From: Reichenbachiella versicolor
GTDB lineage: Bacteria > Bacteroidota > Bacteroidia > Cytophagales > Cyclobacteriaceae
Direction of reading: 5' to 3'
DNA: 64,000 nucleotides
Assembly (NCBI RefSeq): GCF_003171675.1
Contig: NZ_QFZQ01000001.1
Coordinates: 496,001-560,000 of the forward strand
Part shown: positions 1 to 8,486 of the stretch, piece after piece
Layout of the letters: the number at the start of each line of letters is the position of its first letter
Numbering within the stretch: position 1 is the first letter of the stretch
Notes under the pieces: model-generated
Told to the model about the DNA's origin: nothing
What the model saw: the letters and a program-made list of their open reading frames with translations, nothing else
The model's database searches: none
Made by a program: the position numbers and the translations under genes

Positions 1-295
1 GCTTTATGTCAACTATTACTTGTTTTTTTAAAGTATAAATCCCACTTGCTAGAATATTAGATCGTCTTTGATTGAATTTATTGTTTTGTTGTGTTAGGAA
101 AAATTGAGCACCACCTCCAAAACCAAGATTTGTCTCTGGGGTATAAAAAATTATTGGTATTCCGATTGTCTTGATCCAGCCAGTATTAACTATTGTGTCA
201 CCTAGGTGGATTTGTTCATCTCTATACTGGTCTTGAGCAAATAGAGGTTTGTTCCAATAAATTGAAAGCAATAAGATTAGAATAACCTTTTTCAT
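1..295 (-). CDS. Partial outer-membrane surface-antigen (BamA/TamA-like) barrel, N-terminal part
   Basis: The first 98 codons of a gene that runs off the left edge. It opens with a lysine-rich start and a hydrophobic signal peptide ending in LFAQ. A stretch reading FYTPETNLGFGGGAQFFL follows, a pattern seen at the start of Bacteroidota surface-antigen barrels of the Omp85 (BamA/TamA) superfamily. It is therefore probably an outer-membrane beta-barrel. The ATG lies at 295-293 and shares one base with the stop codon of the upstream barrel gene (TGATG), so the two are probably translationally coupled. Family assignment rests on the N-terminus only. Confidence 0.6.
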   Translation of the reverse strand, partial: MKKVILILLLSIYWNKPLFAQDQYRDEQIHLGDTIVNTGWIKTIGIPIIFYTPETNLGFGGGAQFFLTQQNNKFNQRRSNILASGIYTLKKQVIVDIK

Positions 296-945
296 CAGAA
301 GAAGAATTTGTCAAGAAGTACATTGAATCCGAATGAAAAAGAAATATCTCCAATGCGGGTATCTCCATTAGATTTTGTACCTGCTACTGTCTGTTCTCCA
401 TCTACCCAAAAACTATCAATTGAGAAACCAATGTCAAAAGAAATTCTGTCAAACATGGTATAAGAATACCCTAAACCAAAAATGCCTCCTATTCCTTGAC
501 CTTTATTCTCAGCATTTGTAACTATATCTGTTTGATCAAGAATGGAAGATTCTTCTCGAAACTTAACGAATCCAATAGAAGCATTTATTAAAAGTGACCC
601 ATTTGAAGATTTTTGGAAATAGTATGATCCAGTAGGACCTATGTATAAAATTTCAGAATCACTTTTTGTAATGCTTCCTATTCTTTGATCTCTCATTGCC
701 AAGAACCGAATACCTAATAGCCATTGATCTTGTATGAATTTACCTGATGAGATATTAAAATTGAAATCATTGGAGGCAGTTTTACTCGCATTTGAGTTAT
801 TCGTAGATGAGCTTATTGATCCCGATAACCCTGTATACCACCTTCCTTTTCTAAATGGATTTAGTAGTATACTGTCTGATTCCTGAGCAAAGATGCTTGA
901 ATAACCAATCAGTAGAATACTTATAAATAATAGTCTTTGCGCCAT
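295..945 (-). CDS. Small outer-membrane beta-barrel protein
   Basis: A 216-residue protein with a signal peptide cut near IFAQ. Alternating aromatic and polar strands follow (GRWYTGLSGSISSS, WLLGIRFLAMRD, GIGGIFGLGYSYTMF) and the end is phenylalanine-rich (LLDKFFF), as expected for a small 8-10 strand OmpW/OprF-like barrel. No enzymatic motif is visible. It sits 34 bp downstream of the ABC-F gene and overlaps the next barrel gene by one base, so the three are likely co-transcribed. The specific function is unknown. Confidence 0.75.
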   Translation of the reverse strand: MAQRLLFISILLIGYSSIFAQESDSILLNPFRKGRWYTGLSGSISSSTNNSNASKTASNDFNFNISSGKFIQDQWLLGIRFLAMRDQRIGSITKSDSEILYIGPTGSYYFQKSSNGSLLINASIGFVKFREESSILDQTDIVTNAENKGQGIGGIFGLGYSYTMFDRISFDIGFSIDSFWVDGEQTVAGTKSNGDTRIGDISFSFGFNVLLDKFFF

Positions 946-979
946 GTAAGGTATCTGTGATACTTTAAACTTACATGAA

Positions 980-2887
980 TTAGTTTTCTAACTCATCAAT
1001 TTCTGTTGCTATTGCTTCCCACTGTTCGTTCTTTGTTTCAAGATCCTGTTTTATGGAGGTATAAGCTATGTTAGTTTCTTCTAATTTTTGCGTATTTTCA
1101 TAGACTTCAGGTAGTGCAAGTTTTGCTTCTAAATCAGATTCATTTGTTTCGAGCCTTTCGATTTCTTTCTCTAACTTTTCGATTTCCTTTTTGAGTTTTG
1201 AAAGTCTATTCTGATCAATATTCTTGACTTTAGTACTTTCTTTTTTCTCTTTTGGTTTTGATGTAGTGACGGGTGTCGAATTTACCTTCGGTTGATTCTT
1301 TTCTCTCCACCAAAGATATTCTTGATATGTACCAGGATATTCTTTGATTTGTTGGTCTTCAATCCACCATATTTTATTGGCAACTTCGGTTACAAAATGT
1401 CTGTCGTGTGACACTAACAAGAATGTACCTTCATACTGTTGTAAAGCTTGAATCAAGATATTCACAGACATCATATCTAGATGGTTGGTTGGTTCATCAA
1501 GAAGTAAGAAATTGGCCTCTGAAATCAAAGTTTTGGCTAGTGCTACTCTTGACTTCTCTCCCCCAGATAGAACTTTTATTTTTTTGAATACATCTTCATC
1601 TGAGAAAAGAAAACAACCTAAAACACCTCTAAGTTCTTGTTCAGTTTTACCTGAACCAAATTCCTTGAGTTCTTGTAAAATTTCATTTTCAATATTTAAA
1701 GATTCAAGTTGATGTTGAGCGAAGAATGCTTGGTCTACGTTGTAGCCAATATTGACTTCCCCTGATATATTTGGATCTCCGTCGACTATCCTTAATAAGG
1801 TGGATTTTCCTTTACCATTGGCTCCGATTAAAGCGATTTTGTCACCTCGTTCAATATTGGCTGATGCAGCGTTCAATATGTCAATACCAGGATAAGATTT
1901 TGAAATATCTTTCATTTGTACAACATGTCGCCCAGATTGTTTTCCAAAATTGAATTTGAAGTTCACTGCAGCATTTTCTTCTACGACATCTTCAATACGT
2001 TCCATTCTTTCTAGTGCTTTTACCCTAGATTGAACTTGCCTCGCTTTAGTAGCTTTGGCACGAAATCGCTCTACAAAAGCCTCGGTTTGTTTGATTGCTT
2101 GCTGTTGATTTTCGTAGGCATTTTTTTGAAGCTCATTTCTAAGAGCTTTTTCTTCCAAATAATTGTCATAACTTCCAGGGTAGGAAGTAAGTTTTTGTTG
2201 AGAAACTTCGACTATCTTATTGACGCAGTTGTTAAGAAACTGCCGATCATGAGATACTACCATTACCGCACCTTCGTAGGTTTTGAGATAGTTTTCGATC
2301 CATTGGATAGAAGGCAGGTCTAAGTGGTTAGTAGGTTCATCCAGCATAAGTAGAGAAGGATTTTCTAGAAGTAACTTTGCTAGAATTACTCTCATTCTCC
2401 ATCCTCCCGAAAACTCCTTAAGAGGGCGTTGTAAATCTTCCGTTTTGAAACCTATTCCTTCGAGAACTTCTTCTGCTTTACTTTGTAATGTATACCCATC
2501 CTTAGCTTCGAATTGTTCTTGAAGTCGAGAAAGACGATCAACCAACTTATCAGTGTAGTTGGTCTCCATTTCATGAAGAGTTTTGTCAATCTGATGTTGA
2601 ATATCAATTACATCTTGAAAAGCCTCCATTGCCACAGAAAGAATCGAATCATCAGATTGAAAGGATAACATGTCTTGATTCAAAAAACCAATGGTGCAGT
2701 CTTTGGATTTCGAAATATCACCACTGTCTTTTTGTAATTGACCTGTAATTAGCTTGAGAAGAGTGGATTTGCCTTTTCCATTGAGTCCAATTAAGCCAAT
2801 TTTATCTTTGGGTTTAATGTGTAATGAAGCTTCTTCGAATAAGGCGCGACTGCCCAAATAGTAAGATAAATTGTTAATTGAAATCAT
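980..2887 (-). CDS. ABC-F family ATPase (ribosome-associated, Uup/EttA type)
   Basis: A soluble protein with two ABC ATPase domains and no membrane segment. Domain 1 has Walker A GLNGKGKST (about residue 35), signature FSGGW and Walker B LLMLDEPTNHLD. Domain 2 has GANGKGKST, signature LSGGEKSRVAL and LLLDEPTNHLD. A lysine/glutamate-rich linker joins the domains, and a coiled coil of about 85 residues forms the C-terminus, as in Uup-like ABC-F proteins. Family members act on the ribosome as translation factors or antibiotic-protection proteins. The start at 2887 (MISINNLS) fits the family; an ATG five codons upstream (2902) is possible. The ABC-F subfamily cannot be settled from motifs alone. 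Confidence 0.92.
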   Translation of the reverse strand: MISINNLSYYLGSRALFEEASLHIKPKDKIGLIGLNGKGKSTLLKLITGQLQKDSGDISKSKDCTIGFLNQDMLSFQSDDSILSVAMEAFQDVIDIQHQIDKTLHEMETNYTDKLVDRLSRLQEQFEAKDGYTLQSKAEEVLEGIGFKTEDLQRPLKEFSGGWRMRVILAKLLLENPSLLMLDEPTNHLDLPSIQWIENYLKTYEGAVMVVSHDRQFLNNCVNKIVEVSQQKLTSYPGSYDNYLEEKALRNELQKNAYENQQQAIKQTEAFVERFRAKATKARQVQSRVKALERMERIEDVVEENAAVNFKFNFGKQSGRHVVQMKDISKSYPGIDILNAASANIERGDKIALIGANGKGKSTLLRIVDGDPNISGEVNIGYNVDQAFFAQHQLESLNIENEILQELKEFGSGKTEQELRGVLGCFLFSDEDVFKKIKVLSGGEKSRVALAKTLISEANFLLLDEPTNHLDMMSVNILIQALQQYEGTFLLVSHDRHFVTEVANKIWWIEDQQIKEYPGTYQEYLWWREKNQPKVNSTPVTTSKPKEKKESTKVKNIDQNRLSKLKKEIEKLEKEIERLETNESDLEAKLALPEVYENTQKLEETNIAYTSIKQDLETKNEQWEAIATEIDELEN

Positions 2888-2952
2888 GCCGCAAATATGC
2901 AAAAGGGCTGGACAAAGTGGAAAGGTAAATTTGAGAATAGCTTTAAAAGATA

Positions 2953-3678
2953 CTATTGTTCAGAATTGTAGATCACTGGCATTTGACCTTTCCATTTATT
3001 CCATAAATCATCTTCCGTCATAAGTTTTGCCATGAAATTGCCAACATTAATTCTACTTGTCTTTTGCGCAGCGAATATAGGACTGCTTGTAGGGGAAGGA
3101 TGAAGAGTATATGGCGTTACATTTTTCTCATTGGTTAATGTATCAGGTCTTACGACTACCCAGTTTATTAGATGATGGTTTTGACCTATTCTCAACCTTA
3201 ATTGTTCTGCAGCTTGCTCATTGTCAGAATGAGGAGGAAGTAGTAATCGAATTAACCCAAGAACTATTTTTTCTCCAACATTATTTGTTTCAGGTATATC
3301 ATGGTTGTTGTTTCCAGAGGTATTCATCAATACGAATTTTACTGGACGATTTGGAGAGTTCCATACAATAGCATCAGAAAGTAATTTTACTGCATTAGTT
3401 ACGAGTTTTTGAGGTTTTCCATAAATCCCTTTCCAGCTAAGATTATGTCCTAAGCAGGACGCTATCGCATTACAATCCTTGATGTATTCGGCCATTTGAT
3501 TGACATGAAGTTCATAAATATTTGCTTTAATAATTTTTACATGAAGGTTATTGTTCCAGCTTTTAGGATATTCTGAGGTCATTCTTATAATAACCTTTAC
3601 TTCCTGATTCATATTAATAAGTTGATTTACAAGATGTATTCCGGTAGCTCCGTTGGCTCCTATTACTAAAGTTTTCAT
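2953..3678 (-). CDS. NAD(P)-binding atypical SDR / NmrA-like protein
   Basis: A 241-residue protein beginning with a beta strand and the glycine-rich dinucleotide loop GANGATG (residues 7-13) of the Rossmann fold. The length and the lack of an obvious Tyr-x3-Lys pair fit atypical short-chain dehydrogenases (NAD(P)H-binding, NmrA/HIM-like). These serve as redox sensors, flavin reductases or cofactor-binding scaffolds. It lies 65 bp upstream of the ABC-F gene on the same strand and may share its transcript. The substrate is unknown. Confidence 0.8.
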   Translation of the reverse strand: MKTLVIGANGATGIHLVNQLINMNQEVKVIIRMTSEYPKSWNNNLHVKIIKANIYELHVNQMAEYIKDCNAIASCLGHNLSWKGIYGKPQKLVTNAVKLLSDAIVWNSPNRPVKFVLMNTSGNNNHDIPETNNVGEKIVLGLIRLLLPPHSDNEQAAEQLRLRIGQNHHLINWVVVRPDTLTNEKNVTPYTLHPSPTSSPIFAAQKTSRINVGNFMAKLMTEDDLWNKWKGQMPVIYNSEQ

Positions 3679-3905
3679 GATATATTGGTTTTGATCATTT
3701 GTAGTAAAATAGAGCGGCAGTCTTACAGTTTTTATAAATTTCTTTTTGCAGTCATTAATTTAGTCAGATGTATTACTTAATCAGGGTTTGAAGTGATGAA
3801 AGCACAAGTTTTAATCTATTATTAATGAAAACGTGTTGTTTTATTTCGTTGATCGAGGGATTGAATGTGAAATGTAGTCTAACTGTTTAAACCAAAAAGT
3901 ATAGT

Positions 3906-4772
3906 ATGAGAAACAGACAGATTTTTTTCCTGTTCTTTTTTCTAATTAGTTCTAGTTTTTATGTCGACACAAAAGTCGATTATGCTGACTTCAAGAAAAT
4001 TGATTTCAACAAGGAATATCGACTATTCGATGTTAAATACGGAACCCAAACTATTGTGACGTTGAACGATAGTTTTCGAGTTATGAAAACTAATGCGTTG
4101 CCTAATCATCCAACTGGAAACTACCCAAGAAGAGGAAATCCAAATACAATTTTATCACAAAATAGAGAATACAAATTCCCTATAGATCCAGAGATAGGGA
4201 CTCATGCAAAATGGGTAAGGGAACCTGGTGTTGCAGTAAATGGAGTAAAGTTTGAACCAGGAACTGCAGAAAGGTTTGTATGTGAAACAGGTGAGGTATT
4301 TAAAATAGAGGCTTTTCAGGATTTGGTGCAATTAGGTTTAGATTTTAATAATGCTCATGTTCAACGTTCTGGAGCTTATCATTATCATGGAGTACCTACT
4401 GAGTTAATTAAGTTACTTGATAGGGGTGGAGATATAATTCTGATCGGTTATGCTATAGATGGTTTTCCAATGTACTATTCTAAAAGCAGTCAATATAAGC
4501 CAAGCTATGTTTTATCTGAAAAACTCAGGACTGGAAATGCTTGTGAATATTCTAATCCCAAAAGGACTATGTATAAAGATTTCAATAGCACTCAGCCAGA
4601 TGGGACATTTGTTTCAGATTGGGTTTATAAAGAGGGATATGGACAATTGGATGAATGTAATGGAATAGAAGTAAATGGTCAATATGCCTATTTTGTGACC
4701 CAAGAATACCCCTATGTTAGTCGTTGTTTGAAAGGGGTTTTTAAAGAACTTCATCCTCATAGACATCATTAG
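3906..4772 (+). CDS. YHYH-domain protein, exported
   Basis: A 288-residue protein with a hydrophobic N-terminal segment (about residues 5-20) suggesting export. The centre carries the diagnostic YHYHGVP motif, then GYAIDGFPMYY, and the C-terminus is histidine-rich (PHRHH). This matches the YHYH family (PF14240), secreted proteins of unknown biochemical role; the histidine clusters suggest metal binding, which is inference. It stands alone, with 227 bp upstream to a divergent gene and more than 1 kb of gene-free DNA downstream. Confidence 0.85.
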   Translation: MRNRQIFFLFFFLISSSFYVDTKVDYADFKKIDFNKEYRLFDVKYGTQTIVTLNDSFRVMKTNALPNHPTGNYPRRGNPNTILSQNREYKFPIDPEIGTHAKWVREPGVAVNGVKFEPGTAERFVCETGEVFKIEAFQDLVQLGLDFNNAHVQRSGAYHYHGVPTELIKLLDRGGDIILIGYAIDGFPMYYSKSSQYKPSYVLSEKLRTGNACEYSNPKRTMYKDFNSTQPDGTFVSDWVYKEGYGQLDECNGIEVNGQYAYFVTQEYPYVSRCLKGVFKELHPHRHH

Positions 4773-5140
4773 ACGAAGAGTCTACGCATTGATAATCAGT
4801 AACAGGTAGCACAAATCAAGAATTATAATATTCATCCTTTCTGGATGAGATATAAGTTATACTTATATCCAAGGGGGGCTTGTTACCCAGTTTTATGTGT
4901 TATAGATTTTGTTTTTTGATATTAGCAGAAGAATTCAATCTCTTAGTTAATTTTAATTGCAAAACCACTCATTGTCAGTTAATCAAAGAGTCCTAATACA
5001 TAGCATTAGAAAAGAGTGCAATTTTTGAGAAAACTCAACAGGTAATCATTTCGGAGAAGCCATTGTTCTGCTAGAAACTATTTTTATTAGCTCTATTCAA
5101 ACTTTTTGCTAAGTTGATCCAATACTTAATTCCAAAAAGG

Positions 5141-5340
5141 TCAAATTTATTTTATGCGTACTATATGGGGTGCGCATATATGCGAGGTAGATAAGGCGCG
5201 CATATATGCGAGGTGTTTAGGGTACGCATATATGCGTGGTCCCGAGAGGTCGCATAATTTTAAAAAGCTCAAATTTATTTTATGCGTACTATAAAGGGTA
5301 CGCATATATGCGAGGTGGTTGGGGGGCGCATTTTTTTTTT
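5141..5340. repeat. 26-bp spaced palindromic repeat array (CGCATATATGCG)
   Basis: The perfect 12-bp palindrome CGCATATATGCG occurs at 5173-5184, 5199-5210, 5225-5236 and 5301-5312. The first three are spaced exactly 26 bp, and a half copy (CGCATA) lies at 5251, again 26 bp on. Most copies are followed by AGGT or TGGT. A flanking block (AAATTTATTTTATGCGTACTAT) recurs 128 bp apart, at 5143 and 5271. A T10 run ends the block. Confidence 0.8.
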
Positions 5341-5733
5341 CTGATGGACAGTGTACCATAAAACGATTTACACTTTTTACTTTTTGTTTGGAGGTTTTTA
5401 ATAGGTAGATGATTATTCATCTTTAAACCGACTTATGAGTTCTAACTATGTAGTGAAAGTTAAACAACAATTAGTCAAGGACTTTTAACAGAGAGGCTAA
5501 GTTCCACGGTAGAAAATGTTTAAAACCTAGTATAGAGACTGGCCTGAAGTTTTCTTTATTTGGAATAAAGTTCTAGTGCATAAAGCAGGTTAATCAAGGG
5601 GGCTGCTTTAAGATCAAGAACTAATTAACCAAACTATATTATAAATTACTATCTGGTAAATCGATTATGTAAAAGGTCGAGAGGATAGATGAGAAGGTTC
5701 TTTTATAGAAGAATAGGAGTTTTTATCGGGGGT

Positions 5734-5775
5734 ATAATGATTGATACCGTTTTTATAATGGTTGATACCGTTTTT
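5734..5775 (+). repeat. Two adjacent 21-bp direct repeats upstream of a TonB-dependent receptor gene
   Basis: The unit ATAATGATTGATACCGTTTTT is followed immediately by a second copy with one change (A to G at position 7). The pair ends about 108 bp before the start codon of the first receptor. It could be a recent duplication or a regulator-binding pair. No such pair is seen before the second receptor. Confidence 0.7.
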
Positions 5776-5882
5776 CGAATGATAAAGATCATATTAAGAA
5801 GAAACTTGAATTTATATTTGCGTAGCTCCCCAATTTTAATAATCTCGTACTTGTATAATTGTATTAACAAATTTTAAAACCT

Positions 5883-8081
5883 ATGTTTTCTAGAAAAAGC
5901 TTTGTTTTTCTAAGCCTACTACTATCCTTATCTTTTTTAATTCAAAACGAATCTTTAGCCCAGTCAATTAATTCTGATGAGGATGATATATTAGATATGT
6001 CCTTAGAAGATTTGATGAGTATTTCGATTGTATCTGCTTCCCGTGAAAGTGAATCATTATTTGATTCCCCTTTAAGTTCTTACGTTATAACCTCTAAAGA
6101 AATATCTGAAATGGGTGCAACTTCTATTCCAGATGCTTTAAGAACTTGCCCAGGGGTCATTGTTCGCGAAATAGCTCACGGCGCCTACGATGTATCTATC
6201 AGAGGAGGGGTAGATGGATTGCCTGCATATAGTTTTTCTAGTGCCAATTCCTCTATTCTTGTAATGATTAATAATCGTCCGGTATTTAGCTATTATAGAG
6301 GAGGTACGTTTTGGGAAAACCTACCAGTAGGACTTGCTGAAGTACAGCAAATTGAAGTAGTCTATGGTCCTAATTCACCTATGTATGGTCCAAATGCTGT
6401 ATCGGGAGTGATCAATATTATTACTAAAGATATCAGAGATCAAAGCACAAGAGTAAGTGGGTTTGTTCAAACAGGAACCCATATAAATAACGGATCTATT
6501 TACGCAGGTAAAAGTGTTAATGAAAAGTTGGCTGTTGATCTTTCAGTTAATTATGATTTTCGTACTAGGCCAGATGAAAGGCTTTATGACGCGACAGCGG
6601 AAGAATATGTCGATACGGAAGATCATAGTGTGTTGACCGATTTTCAAAAATCTGTTTGGTATCCTGATTCAGAAAAGAGCGCTTCCATCGTGGCGAGTAC
6701 AGCTAAATTATATTACGATCTTAATGAAGATATTTCGCTTAGGTTGACAGGTGGTTTGAATAAGTCTGCAGCTTTTAAACCTTTAGCATCTCTGACTACA
6801 TCTACTACAATCAGTACTTATGTAAATGAGAGTCAATTCCTTGATTTGACAGGGCAAATTTATGATGGGGCTATTCAAGTATCATTCCTTAATGGTTTTC
6901 AGGGGCTAACAGGTAATGCAGAAGAAAACCAAGCAGATTACTACAACCTTGATATTTACGGAGACTATTCTTTTTATTTATTAGATGATGATTTGACAGT
7001 AAGGCCTGCTGTAAGCTTTAGATCTGCTTATGCCAGTGATAAGCCTTATACTGTTGATAAAGGAGTTCAAGGGATTTTTAATAAAGAAGGAACTATTGAT
7101 AATTTAGCTGGAGCTATTAGTTTAGATTATAATCCAGTCAATCCCTTCAGAGTAGTTTTGTCGGGAAGATATGATGACTTTTCTACTTCAGAAAATGGCT
7201 TGTTTTCATACGGAGCTGCACTGAATTATCAAATAGGGAGAAAACACGCGCTCAGAGCCTTTACAGGTAAATCTGGGAATAGTGTTTTCATAGTTCCTAC
7301 ATTTTTAAATACACGCGCTGATTTTTCTACGCCGGGAGCCCCATTTAGTACTTTCATCAATATAATTGGTAACCCTGATCTAGAAGTCATGACCAATACC
7401 ACGTATGAATTTGGGTATAGAGGTAATTTGACGAATTGGATGAGTATAGATGCTACAGTATTTCATCAAACGTTTGAAAATTTCAGTACGCCAGTATTGC
7501 AGCAACCTGATTTAATTAGAGAACCAGGCGTTTTGAATCTTGATCTTGTTTATTCTAATCTTAATTTGACAGCAAACCAGATTGGAGCCACAGTAGCATT
7601 TAATTTTGATTTATTGGATCGGAAATTGATCATACGTCCTAACCTGACGGTACAGCAGACGGAACTTGAAAATTACTCACCCAATTATAATGTTATAGGA
7701 GCACGAGGTGAAGATTTTACTGGAAGTGTGGATAACGTTAAAAATCAAGAAAGTCAGTTTACTCCTGATCTATGGGGTGGATTCAATCTAATAGCGAAAC
7801 CTTTTGAGAAGCTTTCTGTAGATATATCTGGTTACTATTTTGGTGACTATGTACTTCACTTACAAAATGAATCAAGTTTCCAAGATGGACAGATTACTAA
7901 TCAGGCAGCATCTATTATTGATTCAAAGTTCACCTTGAATGCTACTATAAACTATTTTATTGGAGATGGTTTTAGGGTATTTGCTACTGGACGAAATATT
8001 ACTGATCAGGTCTCTCCAGAAAGCATGGGTAGTGACTATTTAAGCTCTATATATGCAGTAGGAGTGAAGCTTAATTACTAA
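5883..8081 (+). CDS. TonB-dependent receptor (copy 1)
   Basis: A 732-residue outer-membrane active transporter. A signal peptide ends near SLAQ. A plug domain follows (about residues 50-170) with SSYVITSKEISEMG, IPDALRTCPGV, a plug RGG segment, and VEVVYGP-like and NAVSGVINIITK segments. The remainder is beta-barrel, ending RNITDQ...YAVGVKLNY with the expected terminal aromatic. There is no N-terminal carboxypeptidase-like domain and no SusD partner nearby, so it is not a Sus-type glycan importer. The substrate may be a siderophore, metal or small chelate, but the sequence does not show which. It is a close paralogue of the next gene. Confidence 0.92.
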   Translation: MFSRKSFVFLSLLLSLSFLIQNESLAQSINSDEDDILDMSLEDLMSISIVSASRESESLFDSPLSSYVITSKEISEMGATSIPDALRTCPGVIVREIAHGAYDVSIRGGVDGLPAYSFSSANSSILVMINNRPVFSYYRGGTFWENLPVGLAEVQQIEVVYGPNSPMYGPNAVSGVINIITKDIRDQSTRVSGFVQTGTHINNGSIYAGKSVNEKLAVDLSVNYDFRTRPDERLYDATAEEYVDTEDHSVLTDFQKSVWYPDSEKSASIVASTAKLYYDLNEDISLRLTGGLNKSAAFKPLASLTTSTTISTYVNESQFLDLTGQIYDGAIQVSFLNGFQGLTGNAEENQADYYNLDIYGDYSFYLLDDDLTVRPAVSFRSAYASDKPYTVDKGVQGIFNKEGTIDNLAGAISLDYNPVNPFRVVLSGRYDDFSTSENGLFSYGAALNYQIGRKHALRAFTGKSGNSVFIVPTFLNTRADFSTPGAPFSTFINIIGNPDLEVMTNTTYEFGYRGNLTNWMSIDATVFHQTFENFSTPVLQQPDLIREPGVLNLDLVYSNLNLTANQIGATVAFNFDLLDRKLIIRPNLTVQQTELENYSPNYNVIGARGEDFTGSVDNVKNQESQFTPDLWGGFNLIAKPFEKLSVDISGYYFGDYVLHLQNESSFQDGQITNQAASIIDSKFTLNATINYFIGDGFRVFATGRNITDQVSPESMGSDYLSSIYAVGVKLNY

Positions 8082-8486
8082 GTTAAAGCCAAATTAAATT
8101 ACATAAAGGGTGTTTGTTTAAATGCTGATTATTCGACATTAAACGGGCACTCTTTTTTGTAACAGTAGCATTTTTTGGCGATGAATGTTCATCTTTTTAT
8201 AGATGATATACTTAGTGGAATACCTATTAGCTGAACAGTTGAAGTTTCTGTAGGAGATAAATTCTTTTACAAATACCATACTTAGGATCATTTTTTGCAG
8301 AATAGAACCACAGTGTAATAAACAATTTTAATGAAGATCGCATTTCAACGAGTAAATTATAAAGTTCAACCTACCTTTTTGATAGTACGTCAGAAAATTA
8401 AATTGAAAGCTCGGGCATAAATCTATATTTGCTTCCCGTTTGCTTAACCTAGTATCAGCTTAATTTTTTAACAAACTTTAAAACCA
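8082..8486. other. Spacer between the two receptor paralogues
   Basis: 405 bp with no supported gene. The left end holds a probable terminator for the first receptor. The last 17 bp before the second start (ACAAACTTTAAAACC region) closely match the bases before the first receptor's start, so the duplication included at least the ribosome-binding region. Confidence 0.6.
8106..8158 (+). terminator. Probable terminator after TonB-dependent receptor 1
   Basis: An imperfect stem (AGGGTG...GTTTAA with TTAAAC...GCACTCT) is followed by T6, 25 bp after the stop codon. Mismatches and wobble pairs make the stem moderate in strength. Confidence 0.5.

Larger units (their letters stand above)
4773..5882. 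other. 1.1 kb gene-free region with repeats
   Basis: No convincing gene on either strand; the open frames here are short and low-complexity, and one merely runs through the palindromic repeats. It holds the 26-bp spaced palindrome array (5141-5340), a stem TAAAGCAG / CTGCTTTA at 5581-5610, and a perfectly adjacent 21-bp repeat at 5734-5775. The 5' leader of the first TonB-dependent receptor must lie in its right end. Confidence 0.6.

Noticed and set aside
5147-5359. 70-codon minus-strand frame
   Set aside because: It is composed of the palindromic repeats (HLAYMR-like repeats) and has no start context or homologous pattern.
5689-5877. 62-codon plus-strand frame before the first TonB-dependent receptor
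   Set aside because: It runs through the 21-bp duplicate repeat; the hydrophobic, repetitive product looks like chance translation of AT-rich leader DNA.
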